This document shows positions 16,362 to 24,130 of a stretch of 46,616 nucleotides of DNA, piece by piece. Position numbers and translations under genes: made by a program. The stretch covers positions 1 to 46,616 of the forward strand of contig NZ_RAWG01000037.1 of NCBI RefSeq assembly GCF_003611735.1, given 5' to 3'. Each line of letters starts with the position of its first letter. Positions within the stretch are counted from its first letter, which is position 1. Source of the stretch: Corallococcus sicarius. GTDB lineage: Bacteria > Myxococcota > Myxococcia > Myxococcales > Myxococcaceae. The notes beneath the pieces were generated by a model. That model was given only the letters and a program-made list of their open reading frames with translations, was not told the DNA's origin and made no database searches.

Positions 16362-17237
16362 ATGGCGGCACAGGCTCAGGACAACCGGTTGGATGGCAAG
16401 GTGTGCCTCATCACCGGGGCCACCGGCGGCATTGGCCAGGAGACGGCGAAGGCGCTGGCCCGACAGGGGGCCACGCTGGTGCTGTCCGGCCGTGACGCGG
16501 CGCGTACAGCCGCCACCGTCGCCGCCGTGCGCGAAGCCGTTCCCCAGGCCCGCGTGGAGTCGCTGCTCGCGGACCTGTCGTCGCTTGCGTCCGTGCGAGC
16601 GCTGGCCGAGGCGTTCCGCGCCCGCCATCCGCGCCTGGACGTGCTCGTCAACAACGCGGGCCTCATCATCGACCGGCGGCAGGTGACGGTGGATGGTTAC
16701 GAGGCCACGTTCGCCACGAACCACCTGTCCCACTTCCTCCTCACGCACCTGCTGCGCGACCTGCTGGTGGCAAGCCCCCAGGGGCGCATCATCAACGTGT
16801 CGTCGGAAGGGCACCGCTTCGCGAACCCCCGCTTCCTGGAGGATCCGCAGACGGAAAGCCAGCGCTACGACGGCATCCGCGTCTATGGCAACGCCAAGCT
16901 CTCCAACATCCTGTTCGCCAAGGGCCTCGCGAAGCGCCTCCAGGGCACGCGCGTCACCGCGAACGCGCTGCACCCGGGGCTGGTGCGCACGGGCTTCGGC
17001 CACAACAGCCAGGGCTTCTTCCGCTACGTTGTGCAGCTGGGCGCGCCGTTCATGATCTCCGCGGAGAAGGGCGCGCGCACGTCGGTGTACCTGGCGTCCT
17101 CGCCCGAGGTCGCGGACGTCAGCGGGGAGTACTTCAACAAATGCCGCAAGGCGAAGCCTTCATCCGCCGCAAGGGACGAAGCGCTCGCGGAGCGGCTCTG
17201 GCAGGTGAGCGAACAGCTCACGGGAGTGAAGACATGA
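16362..17237 (+). CDS. Short-chain dehydrogenase (retinol-dehydrogenase-like)
   Basis: NAD(P)-dependent oxidoreductase of 291 residues. The cofactor motif TGATGGIG is near residue 19, NNAG follows the fourth strand (LDVLVNNAGLI), the catalytic Ser is in NVSSEGH and the Tyr-Lys pair in YGNAKLSN. Arg in LSGRD after the second strand suggests NADP(H) preference. Length and the LHPGLVRTGF loop fit the human RDH/WWOX-like branch of SDRs. AGGAGGG about 8 bases upstream supports the ATG. The stop codon overlaps the start of the next gene (ATGA), so it is translationally coupled to the YfcG-type transferase. Substrate unknown; a carbonyl or lipid aldehyde is plausible. Confidence 0.88.
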   Translation: MAAQAQDNRLDGKVCLITGATGGIGQETAKALARQGATLVLSGRDAARTAATVAAVREAVPQARVESLLADLSSLASVRALAEAFRARHPRLDVLVNNAGLIIDRRQVTVDGYEATFATNHLSHFLLTHLLRDLLVASPQGRIINVSSEGHRFANPRFLEDPQTESQRYDGIRVYGNAKLSNILFAKGLAKRLQGTRVTANALHPGLVRTGFGHNSQGFFRYVVQLGAPFMISAEKGARTSVYLASSPEVADVSGEYFNKCRKAKPSSAARDEALAERLWQVSEQLTGVKT

Positions 17238-17851
17238 TCGACCTGTACACGTTCAAGACGCCCAACGGCCGCAAGATCTCCGTCGCCCTGGAAGAGCTGG
17301 GCATCCCCTACAACGTCAAGGTGGTGGACATCACCAAGGGCGACCAGTTCAAGCCCGAGTTCCTGGCCATCAACCCCAACAACAAGATTCCGGCCATCGT
17401 GGACCACGCGGCGCCGGGGGGCCGTCCGCTGGCGCTCTTCGAGTCTGGCGCCATCCTGCTGTACCTCGCGGAGAAGACGGGCGCGCTGATGCCCTCGGAC
17501 CCGCGCGGCAAGGCGGAGGTGACGCAGTGGCTGATGTTCCAGATGGGCGGCGTGGGCCCCATGCTGGGCCAGCTCACCCACTTCCGGAACTACGCCCCCA
17601 CGAAGGTTCCCTACGGCATCGAACGCTTCCTCTCGGAGTCCAAGCGCATCCTGGGCGTCCTCGACCGGCAACTGGCTTCGCGCGACTACCTGGCCACCAC
17701 GTACTCCATCGCGGACATCGCCACGTACCCCTGGCTGAAGGGCGCGCGCGACATGCACCCCGACCTCTTCGAGGGCCTGCACAGCCTCCCCCAGTACCTG
17801 CACCGCGTGGGCAGCCGTCCCGCCGTGCAGCGGGGCATGCAGGTCCCCTGA
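17234..17851 (+). CDS. yfcG: YfcG/Ure2p-type glutathione transferase (disulfide reductase)
   Basis: Glutathione-dependent oxidoreductase of 205 residues, close in sequence to E. coli YfcG (nu class). The N-terminus MIDLYTFKTPNGRKISVALE keeps the Thr-Pro-Asn segment that binds glutathione. NPNNKIPAIVDH and FESGAILLYLAEKTG follow, then QMGGVGPMLGQ and YSIADIATYPW. YfcG binds two glutathiones and has disulfide-bond reductase activity. The ATG at 17234 overlaps the SDR stop codon by 4 bases; the open frame extends further upstream but that part is the SDR gene in another frame. SelO, which modifies redox proteins, follows after 21 bases, so the three genes may form one oxidative-stress operon. 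Confidence 0.9.
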   Translation: MIDLYTFKTPNGRKISVALEELGIPYNVKVVDITKGDQFKPEFLAINPNNKIPAIVDHAAPGGRPLALFESGAILLYLAEKTGALMPSDPRGKAEVTQWLMFQMGGVGPMLGQLTHFRNYAPTKVPYGIERFLSESKRILGVLDRQLASRDYLATTYSIADIATYPWLKGARDMHPDLFEGLHSLPQYLHRVGSRPAVQRGMQVP

Positions 17852-17872
17852 CGTCCGCGTGCCGCGAAGGCC

Positions 17873-19345
17873 ATGGCCCCGCTCGAACAGCTCGTCTTCG
17901 ACAACACCTACGCCCGCCTGCCGCCCGGGTTCGCCGCCCGGGTGGCCCCCGCGCCCTTCCCGGACGCGCACGTGGTGAGCGTGAACCCGGCGGCGCTGCG
18001 GCTGCTGGGCCTGGACGCGGACGCGGCGACGCGCCCGGAGTTCGCGCAGGTGTTCGGCGGGGCGCGGTTGCTGCCCGGCATGGAGCCCCTGGCCATGGTG
18101 TACGCGGGGCACCAGTTCGGCGGGTACGTGCCACGCCTGGGAGACGGCCGCGCGCTGCTCCTGGGCGAGGTGCGCGCCCCCGACGGCGCGAAGTGGGACC
18201 TGCACCTGAAGGGAGGTGGCCCCACGCCCTTCTCTCGTGGAGGCGACGGGCGCGCGGTGCTGCGCTCCACCCTGCGCGAGTACCTGGCCGGAGAGGCCCT
18301 GCACGCCCTGGGCATCCCGAGCACGCGGGCGCTGTGCGTGCTGGGCAGCCGCACGCCGGTGTACCGCGAGGACGTGGAGACCGGGGCGATGCTGGTGCGG
18401 CTGGCGCCGTCGCACGTGCGCTTCGGCACCTTCGAGTTCTTCCACCACACCGGGCAGCCCGGCCACGTGGCCACGCTCGCGGACCACGTCCTCACGCACC
18501 ACTTCCCGCACCTGTTGGAGCCGGGGCCGGAGGGGCGCCATGCGCGCTTCTTCGCGGAGGTGGTGGAGCGCACCGCGCGGCTCGTGGCGGGGTGGCAGGC
18601 GGTGGGCTTCGCGCACGGCGTGATGAACACCGACAACATGTCCATCCTGGGGCTCACGCTGGACTACGGGCCCTACGGCTTCCTGGACGACTTCGACCCC
18701 GGCTTCATCTGCAACCACTCCGACCCCCAGGGCCGCTACGCGTTCAACCAGCAACCGCGCATCGCGCTGTGGAACCTGGCCTGTCTGGGCGAAGCGCTGC
18801 TGACGCTCATCACCGAGGACGAAGCGCGCGCCGCGCTGGGCGCCTTCCAGCCCTCGTTCGCCGCGCACTTCCTCGCGCGCATGCGCGAGAAGCTGGGGCT
18901 CACGGAGGCCCGTGACGGGGATCGCGCGCTCGTGGAGGACCTGTTCGCGGTGATGGCGCGCTCGCACGTGGATTACACGCGCTTCTTCCGCGCGCTGAAC
19001 CGGTTCGACTCGCAGCCTGACGCTCGCAACGCGCCGCTGCGCGACCACTTCCTGCCGCCGGAGGACTTCGATGCGTGGGCCGCGCGCTACCGGGCGCGGC
19101 TGGCCTCCGAAGGCAGCGAGGACGCTGTCCGCTCCGCGCGCATGGACCGCGTCAATCCGAAGTACGTCCTGCGCAACTGGGTGGCGCAGCAGACCATCGC
19201 CCGTGCGCAGGAGGGAGACTTCGCGGAGGTGGACCGGGTGCTCGCGCTCGTGTCCGCGCCCTTCGACGAACACCCGGGCTCGGAGGCCTACGCGGCAGCC
19301 CCTCCGTCCTGGGGACGACACCTCGTGGTGAGCTGCAGCTCCTGA
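17873..19345 (+). CDS. selO: SelO pseudokinase, protein AMPylase
   Basis: Protein of 490 residues of the SelO/YdiU (UPF0061) family, which transfers AMP from ATP to Ser/Thr/Tyr of redox proteins such as glutaredoxin. Recognisable are YAGHQFGGYVPRLGDGRA, LKGGGPTPFSRGGDGRAVLR, YREDVETGAMLVRLAPSHVR, the metal-binding catalytic loop HGVMNTDNMSILG and YGPYGFLDDFDP. The C-terminus ends VSCSS, with Cys at the place where animal SelO has selenocysteine. Length is full. It is the third gene in the SDR-YfcG-SelO run (21-base gap). E. coli SelO responds to oxidative stress through glutathionylation, which matches the glutathione-linked neighbour. Confidence 0.95.
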   Translation: MAPLEQLVFDNTYARLPPGFAARVAPAPFPDAHVVSVNPAALRLLGLDADAATRPEFAQVFGGARLLPGMEPLAMVYAGHQFGGYVPRLGDGRALLLGEVRAPDGAKWDLHLKGGGPTPFSRGGDGRAVLRSTLREYLAGEALHALGIPSTRALCVLGSRTPVYREDVETGAMLVRLAPSHVRFGTFEFFHHTGQPGHVATLADHVLTHHFPHLLEPGPEGRHARFFAEVVERTARLVAGWQAVGFAHGVMNTDNMSILGLTLDYGPYGFLDDFDPGFICNHSDPQGRYAFNQQPRIALWNLACLGEALLTLITEDEARAALGAFQPSFAAHFLARMREKLGLTEARDGDRALVEDLFAVMARSHVDYTRFFRALNRFDSQPDARNAPLRDHFLPPEDFDAWAARYRARLASEGSEDAVRSARMDRVNPKYVLRNWVAQQTIARAQEGDFAEVDRVLALVSAPFDEHPGSEAYAAAPPSWGRHLVVSCSS

Positions 19346-19428
19346 CGCGCGCTGGCACCGGATGCCCAGCAGGCAGGCGGGCGCATCCTGGGCGGAAGCC
19401 GGGCAGCGGGGTGCCTAGCTTGGAGGGC

Positions 19429-19932
19429 ATGATTGAACCTCCTGTCCCTCCCCGCCTCGTGTTCCGCGCCCTCGGTCCGGGCCTTGTCGGTGCCACCGCG
19501 CTTACGCTGGTGCACGAGGGCGCACGCCGCGTCTTGAAGCACCCGCCGCGCATGGATGTGTTGGGCATGCGCGCCCTGGCGAAGGGCGTCCGCTTCTTCG
19601 GCTTCGAGCCCGCGAAGGGCCGGCAGCTGCACCGACAGACCCTGGCGGGCGACATCCTGTCCAATGGCCTCTTCTTCTCGCTCGTCGCCGTGGGCCGGCC
19701 GAAGCGGCCCTACCTGCGCGGCGCGGTGCTGGGGTTGCTTGCCGGCCTGGGCGCGGTGGTGCTGCCGCCGCACCTGGGGCTGGGAAAGGCGCCGTCGCGC
19801 GCACGCCCGTCCACCGCCTGGCTCACCGTGGCCTGGTACACGCTGGGGGGACTCGCCGCAGCGCGGGCGACGAAGCGGCTGCTCGCGCGGCGTGAAGCGG
19901 CGCTGCCCCTGGGCCGCGCGCCGCAGGGTTGA
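19429..19932 (+). CDS. Small membrane protein of unknown function
   Basis: Hypothetical protein of 167 residues. It has hydrophobic stretches near residues 15-30, 75-88, 96-115 and 128-147, and the last 20 residues are basic (RATKRLLARRE). This suggests three or four inner-membrane segments. I do not recognise the family. The start is uncertain: the ATG at 19429 has GGAGGG immediately before it, too close to serve well, so the in-frame GTG at 19411 or TTG at 19420 may be used. It precedes pyrophosphatase by 65 bases on the same strand and may be co-transcribed with it. Confidence 0.6.
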   Translation: MIEPPVPPRLVFRALGPGLVGATALTLVHEGARRVLKHPPRMDVLGMRALAKGVRFFGFEPAKGRQLHRQTLAGDILSNGLFFSLVAVGRPKRPYLRGAVLGLLAGLGAVVLPPHLGLGKAPSRARPSTAWLTVAWYTLGGLAAARATKRLLARREAALPLGRAPQG

Positions 19933-19997
19933 CGAGTGAATCCCGCCCTGCCCTGGCACTTGCCGTCGGGCACGGGCGACGCAAGCCTTGAAGGCCC

Positions 19998-20537
19998 ATG
20001 GCCACCGACTTCACCCGTCTGCCGCTGCGCGGCTTCCAGGATGCGTTGCATGTCGTCGTCGAGTCGCCTCGCGGTTCGACGGTGAAGCTCAAATACGAGC
20101 CGAAGCTCCAGGCCTTCACGCTGTCGCGTCCGCTGACGCGCGGCTTCCGCTACCCGTTTGACTGGGGCTTCATCCCCAGCACCCAGGGCCCGGACGGAGA
20201 TCCGCTGGACGCGCTGGTGTTCTGGGACGTGCCCACGTGGCCCGGCGTCGTGCTGCCCTGCCGGCCGCTGGGCGTGCTGATGGTGGACCAGAAGAAGCGC
20301 GATGCTCAGAAAGGCGAGCGCGAGCGCAACGACCGCATCCTGCTCGTCCCGGTGAACGCCGCGCGCGCGGACGGCCTGACCTCCTACCAGAACCTGTCCC
20401 AGCGCGAGCGGGAGGAGCTGGAGCACTTCTTCCTCGCGGTGGTGCACTTCGCGGACAAGGACGCGCACATCCTCGGGTGGGAAGGCCCGGAGGCAGCCGA
20501 GCGCCTGGTGCAGCAGTACGCCCTGAAGGAGGACTGA
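19998..20537 (+). CDS. ppa: Inorganic pyrophosphatase (family I)
   Basis: Cytosolic enzyme of 179 residues hydrolysing pyrophosphate to two phosphates and so driving biosynthesis. The family I signature DGDPLDALV, with metal-binding Asp66, Asp68 and Asp71, is intact. Lys and Tyr in LKYEPK and TRGFRYPFDWGFIPST match the active site. ERERNDRILLVP is the usual KNDR-type segment. It is slightly more divergent than the housekeeping hexameric type, and the start of the protein lacks the usual EI-P motif. The CHAD-domain gene follows after only 6 bases, so the two are almost surely co-transcribed. Confidence 0.88.
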   Translation: MATDFTRLPLRGFQDALHVVVESPRGSTVKLKYEPKLQAFTLSRPLTRGFRYPFDWGFIPSTQGPDGDPLDALVFWDVPTWPGVVLPCRPLGVLMVDQKKRDAQKGERERNDRILLVPVNAARADGLTSYQNLSQREREELEHFFLAVVHFADKDAHILGWEGPEAAERLVQQYALKED

Positions 20538-20543
20538 CGCGCC

Positions 20544-21431
20544 ATGCCCCCTCCGACCCCCATCCGCGGCCTGGGCCCCGACAGCGAGCTGGGCGACGCC
20601 GCCCGCCGCATCCTCGCCGGACGCCTGGCCGACGCGCGCCACCCGGAGGACCAGCTTGGAGCCGAGCTGGACGAGGACGGCGTGCACGACATGCGCGTGG
20701 CCACCCGCCGCCTGCGCGCCGCGCTCCAGGTGTTCCAGGCCACCGGGAAGCTCGCCCGCGTGGAGGCGGACGTGAAGCGCCTCCAGGACGCGCTGGGCGC
20801 CGTGCGCGACCTGCACGTCCAGGACGCATGGATGGGCACCGCCGCGAAGGGGAAGAAGGACGCGGTGAAGGCCCTGGCCGGCCTGCGCAAGACGCACCTG
20901 TCCAGCCTGGGCGAGAAGGAGAAGACGCTGCGCGCGGAGCTGGAGCGCTGGACGGAGCGCACCGTGCCGCGCCTGTTGAAGCGCCTGGACACGCTGGAGG
21001 ACCGCCACCGCTTCGCCGGCAAGCAGGTGCGAGGCCACCTGCGCCAGCGCCTGCGCCGCGTGGAGAAGCGCCTGGAGCGCTACGCGGACGCTCCCGACGC
21101 CACGTCCGCGCACGCCCTGCGCAAGGACTTGAAGAAGCTGCGCTACGAGCTGGAGATCTTCCAGCCCGCCTTCCGCCGCACCGTGGGCGCGCTGCTGGAG
21201 GTGCTCGTGCCCCTCCAGGACGGACTGGGCGAATTGCACGACGCGGACGTGCGGCTGGAGCTGTTCGAGCGCGCCGCCGCCGAGGCCCCGCCCGTGCAGC
21301 GCAAGGCCGCGCACAAGCTGCTGCCCCGCATCCGCGAGGAGCGCGCGGCGCGCTCCGCTGAAATCGCCCGCGAGGTGCAGCGCTGGCACGCGGAGGCCAT
21401 CCCCAAGCGGCTGCGCAAGGCATTGACCTGA
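20544..21431 (+). CDS. CHAD-domain protein, probable polyphosphate binding
   Basis: Helical protein of 295 residues rich in Arg, Lys and His. The CHAD signature [18 protein letters not shown] is at residues 48-65 and a second half repeat [17 protein letters not shown] lies near 192-208, giving the two four-helix bundles of the fold. CHAD domains bind inorganic polyphosphate through their basic cleft. No CYTH catalytic domain is fused to it. It directly follows pyrophosphatase (6 bases), linking the pair to phosphate and polyphosphate turnover. The start ATG is at 20544. No signal peptide is present. Confidence 0.88.
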   Translation: MPPPTPIRGLGPDSELGDAARRILAGRLADARHPEDQLGAELDEDGVHDMRVATRRLRAALQVFQATGKLARVEADVKRLQDALGAVRDLHVQDAWMGTAAKGKKDAVKALAGLRKTHLSSLGEKEKTLRAELERWTERTVPRLLKRLDTLEDRHRFAGKQVRGHLRQRLRRVEKRLERYADAPDATSAHALRKDLKKLRYELEIFQPAFRRTVGALLEVLVPLQDGLGELHDADVRLELFERAAAEAPPVQRKAAHKLLPRIREERAARSAEIAREVQRWHAEAIPKRLRKALT

Positions 21432-21453
21432 CGCGCCGGGCCCGCCCGCTCCT

Positions 21454-21825
21454 TCAGTGGTGAGGGGAAGGACTGGAGCCGGAGGAGCTCTCGCGACGCG
21501 ACCGCTCCTCCTGCTGACGCCGGGACTCCTCCGTGTTGGCGTTCGCGAGGGCGCGGATGAGGGCTCCGCCCGCCGCCGTCGCGCCACCGGACACCGCCGC
21601 CCCCGTGCCCTCCGCCGGCTTCGGCTCACACACGCAGCCGGCGGAGTTCATGATGATGACCACCGCGCCCAGCTTCATGTCGATCTGCTCGCAGAGCTGC
21701 CGGCACTCCGTCGCGCGCTCCATGGGCAGCGCGAACGCCGTGGCCCGCGTCGTCGTGCAGGCCGCGAGGGGGAACATCAGGGACAGGGACAAGGCCACCA
21801 CCAGCGCTGCTCGGTTGGTTCTCAT
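21454..21825 (-). CDS. Small lipoprotein of unknown function
   Basis: Protein of 123 residues with a lipoprotein signal peptide ending [11 protein letters not shown] (lipobox LAAC, Cys23). The mature part has three further cysteines (CRQLCEQ and GCVC), possibly two disulfides, a Gly/Ala stretch, and a charged Ser-rich tail. I do not recognise a family. It is convergent with the CHAD gene (22-base gap) and divergent from the sigma-factor gene across about 350 bases. Confidence 0.7.
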   Translation of the reverse strand: MRTNRAALVVALSLSLMFPLAACTTTRATAFALPMERATECRQLCEQIDMKLGAVVIIMNSAGCVCEPKPAEGTGAAVSGGATAAGGALIRALANANTEESRRQQEERSRRESSSGSSPSPHH

Positions 21826-22173
21826 GGGGGCGGGCTCGTAGCACGCGCCTTTTCCGGACAGTCGGCCTCCTGCACCCCTGGTGTGGGCCCATGGGCGTCC
21901 CTATCTCCTCCCCACATCCTCAAGGGATGTGATCCCGGCGGCGTGCAGGTCGGAGGGCAGACAACCCTCCCTTCAGGGCACCCGGAAGAAGGTTCGGATC
22001 AGGGCTCTGTAAAAACTGCCGGTTTCCGCCCTAAGCATCGAAGCCTTTTCGCGCAACTCACCAGAATCATTGAGGTTGGCCGTCCGCTGGCATTGGCACC
22101 TGCATTGCTAAAGGTCTCCCCGTCGCAGCAAACGCGCGGAACACATCCCGCCCTCTTCCCCGAGAGACCCCCC
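21826..22173. other. Long leader between divergent lipoprotein and sigma-factor genes
   Basis: A 348-base non-coding stretch with lower GC than its flanks. It contains the sigma-54 promoter at 22094-22109 and, further up, the near-palindrome AAACTGCCGGTTT (22014-22026), a possible activator site about 70 bases from the promoter. An open frame that reads through from 21457 into the sigma gene is not credible as protein. Confidence 0.55.
22094..22109 (+). promoter_or_regulatory. Sigma-54 (-24/-12) promoter of the RpoH-like sigma gene
   Basis: TGGCAC-N5-TTGCT, a perfect consensus match, with 10 bases between GG (22095-22096) and GC (22107-22108). The -12 element lies 65 bases ahead of the ATG at 22174, leaving a leader of about 50 bases. 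An enhancer-binding protein must act on it; none is encoded next to it. Confidence 0.85.
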
Positions 22174-23061
22174 ATGCAGGCTTCCAACTCCTTCTCTTCT
22201 GCTGACTCGCTCTCCACGTACCTCTCGGAGATCAACCAGTACCCGCTGCTGAGCCCGCAGGAGGAGCAGGCGCTCTCCCGCAGCTTCCGCGCCGGCGACC
22301 TGTCCGCGGGCCACCACCTGGTGACGAGCAACCTGCGCTTCGTGGTGAAGGTGGCGTACGAGTACCGCTCCTACGGCCTGAAGATGTCCGACCTCATCCA
22401 GGAGGCGAACATCGGCCTGATGAAGGCCGTGCAGAAGTTCGACCCGGAGAAGGGCATCCGCCTCATCTCCTACGCGGTGTGGTGGATCCGCGCGTACATC
22501 CAGAACTACGTGCTGCGCAACTGGAGCCTGGTGAAGCTGGGCACGACGCAGGCGCAGCGCCGGCTGTTCTTCAGCCTGGCCCGCACCCGCCGCGAGCTGG
22601 AGAAGCTGGGCGCCGGCGACGGCCACATCGTCAACGCGGAGGAGATCGCCCGCAAGCTGAACGTGAAGCCCACCGAAGTGCGCGAGATGGAGCAGCGCAT
22701 GGGCGGCAGGGATTTGTCCCTGGACGCGCCGGTCGGTGAGGACGGCGACGCCACGCACCTGGACTTCGTCGAGTCCGACGTCGCCTCCCACGGTGACGAG
22801 GTCGCGGACCGGCAGCAGGCGGGCATCACCCGCACGCTGGTGCAGCGCGCCCTGACGCGGCTGGACCCGCGCGAGCGCTTCATCATCGAGCAGCGCGTGA
22901 TGAGCGACTCGGAGATGACCCTGAGCGAGCTGGGCGAGCACTTCGGCTTCTCCCGCGAGCGCGCCCGTCAGCTGGAGATCCGCGCCAAGGACAAGCTGAA
23001 GGCGGAGCTGGCGAACCTGATGGCCGAGGCCGGCCTGGACCAGGCGGAGCTCGCGGCGTAA
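22174..23061 (+). CDS. rpoH: RpoH-like (sigma-32 type) RNA polymerase sigma factor, SigB/SigC-like
   Basis: Alternative sigma factor of 295 residues. Region 1.2/2 begins [20 protein letters not shown]; regions 2.1-2.4 include [31 protein letters not shown] and [17 protein letters not shown]. The RpoH box is recognisable as [15 protein letters not shown]. Region 4.2 is [21 protein letters not shown]. Length and motifs fit the sigma-32 family and the SigB/SigC factors of Myxococcus xanthus that act in development and heat response. Which paralogue this is (I favour SigC on length) cannot be decided here. Transcription from a sigma-54 promoter would put it in a sigma cascade. A bidirectional hairpin follows. 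The ATG at 22174 starts the conserved N-terminus but has no clear ribosome-binding site. Confidence 0.9.
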   Translation: MQASNSFSSADSLSTYLSEINQYPLLSPQEEQALSRSFRAGDLSAGHHLVTSNLRFVVKVAYEYRSYGLKMSDLIQEANIGLMKAVQKFDPEKGIRLISYAVWWIRAYIQNYVLRNWSLVKLGTTQAQRRLFFSLARTRRELEKLGAGDGHIVNAEEIARKLNVKPTEVREMEQRMGGRDLSLDAPVGEDGDATHLDFVESDVASHGDEVADRQQAGITRTLVQRALTRLDPRERFIIEQRVMSDSEMTLSELGEHFGFSRERARQLEIRAKDKLKAELANLMAEAGLDQAELAA

Positions 23062-23089
23062 CGCGCGAGGCGTAGCACCTGCGACACGG

Positions 23090-23136
23090 CACGGCCCCGG
23101 ACCCTCGCGTGGGAAGCGCGAAGGCACGGGGCCGTG
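23090..23136. terminator. Bidirectional terminator hairpin
   Basis: Outer perfect 10-base stem CACGGCCCCG/CGGGGCCGTG (23090-23099 with 23127-23136) enclosing an inner stem TCGCG/CGCGA (23105-23109 with 23117-23121). It lies between the convergent sigma-factor and lipoprotein genes and would end transcripts from both sides. Confidence 0.7.
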
Positions 23137-23153
23137 GCATGTCCGGGCCCTGA

Positions 23154-23972
23154 TTACCGCGCCTGGGGCTGCGGGGCCGCGCCGGGCGAGGACTCGCCGC
23201 TCTCCGGGGCGGCGGGCGCCGCGGGCTGGGCCTGAGACTGGGCCTCGATGCGCAGCGCCTGCGGCTCACCGCTGTTCGCGTCCGTGCGGTAGGAGGCTCG
23301 CACCTGCGCGCCCTCCTGGATGTCCGCCGCGCTCGCGTTGCGGCCGTCCACCTGCACCTGCGTGGAGGGGCTGATCTTCAGCCGCAGCTGCGGCTCACCG
23401 CGCTGGCTGAGCAGCACCTCCTGGTCGCTCGCACTCAGCACCTGCCCGGAGATCTGCTGCTCCGGCGCGGCCTGCGGCGACGCGACGGCCAGCGGCTGCT
23501 GCGGGGTACCGGCCGGCGGCTGGACGGGGGCGTTCTGGCCCACGACCTCGCGCTGCGGGGTGGTCAGGTTCTGCTGGACGCGGCGCTGGGCCTCCAGCGC
23601 GCTGGCCTGCGCCTGCTGGGCGACCGACTGGGCCTGCTGGGTGCTCGCCTGGGCCTGCTGCTGGGTGGCCTGCGCCTCCTGGGCCTCCTTCTGGGCCCGG
23701 GCCTGGGCCTCCTGGAGTTCCTGCTGCTTCCGCTGGAGGTCCTCCTGGGCGTTGGCGGCCTCGCGCTGCTGGGTGGACGCCTCCTTCTGGGCATCCCGAG
23801 CGCTGTCGAAGGCCTTCTCCGAGCGCTCCTGGGCCTGTTCCACTTCCTGGTTCGCCGAGACCCGGGTCGAGGTGGTGGAGGTCTCCTGGCGGGACTTGTC
23901 ACCGTCCTGGCAGGCGGTGCCCACCACCAGTGCCGCGACTCCCGCTGTCAGCCATCCTGCGCGCGATTTCAT
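23154..23972 (-). CDS. Ala/Gln-rich coiled-coil exported protein, likely lipoprotein
   Basis: Protein of 272 residues. The N-terminus MKSRAGWLTAGVAALVVGTAC is a signal peptide; Cys21 may be lipidated although the box (GTAC) is not canonical. Residues about 40-155 form a long Ala, Gln and Glu rich coiled coil with many QA and AQ steps. After a Pro/Gln linker, a C-terminal domain (about 170-245: SGQVLSASDQEVLLSQRGEP, STQVQVDGRNASAADIQEGA, VRASYR) looks like a small beta-barrel of the DUF5666 kind. The tail is Ala/Pro/Gln rich. AGGAG lies 6 bases before the ATG. A periplasmic structural or tethering role is plausible. Divergent from the Hsp70-like gene across 158 bases containing a large palindrome. 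Confidence 0.75.
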   Translation of the reverse strand: MKSRAGWLTAGVAALVVGTACQDGDKSRQETSTTSTRVSANQEVEQAQERSEKAFDSARDAQKEASTQQREAANAQEDLQRKQQELQEAQARAQKEAQEAQATQQQAQASTQQAQSVAQQAQASALEAQRRVQQNLTTPQREVVGQNAPVQPPAGTPQQPLAVASPQAAPEQQISGQVLSASDQEVLLSQRGEPQLRLKISPSTQVQVDGRNASAADIQEGAQVRASYRTDANSGEPQALRIEAQSQAQPAAPAAPESGESSPGAAPQPQAR

Positions 23973-24041
23973 GGGTTCTCCTGTCGAAGGGAAGACGCAG
24001 CAAAGATGGCGAGCGCCCGTGGGGAACCAAGCCAGGGAGAC

Positions 24042-24083
24042 GTGAGCGGCTGGTGAGCGGCCTTCCGTACGGCAGGCCCTCAC
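24042..24083. promoter_or_regulatory. Direct repeats and 31-base imperfect palindrome in divergent promoter region
   Basis: Two copies of GTGAGCGG (24042-24049, 24053-24060) are spaced 11 bases, one helical turn. The second copy opens an imperfect palindrome at 24053-24083: GTGAG ... CTCAC, GGCCT ... AGGCC and a central CCGTACGG, with one mismatch and one bulge. It lies 48 bases before the Hsp70-like ATG and 70-110 bases before the divergent lipoprotein gene. It looks like an operator; as RNA it would be a strong hairpin. Confidence 0.5.
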
Positions 24084-24130
24084 TTTGGGGCTACCGCGTC
24101 CGGAGGAATGGCGATAAGGGGCGCCCCCCC

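Noticed and set aside
17024-19321. Long minus-strand open frame opposite the YfcG and SelO genes
   Set aside because: Antisense artefact of high GC; SelO motifs on the plus strand are decisive.
19710-21629. Long minus-strand open frame opposite pyrophosphatase and CHAD genes
   Set aside because: No motifs and biased composition; the plus-strand genes carry intact signatures.
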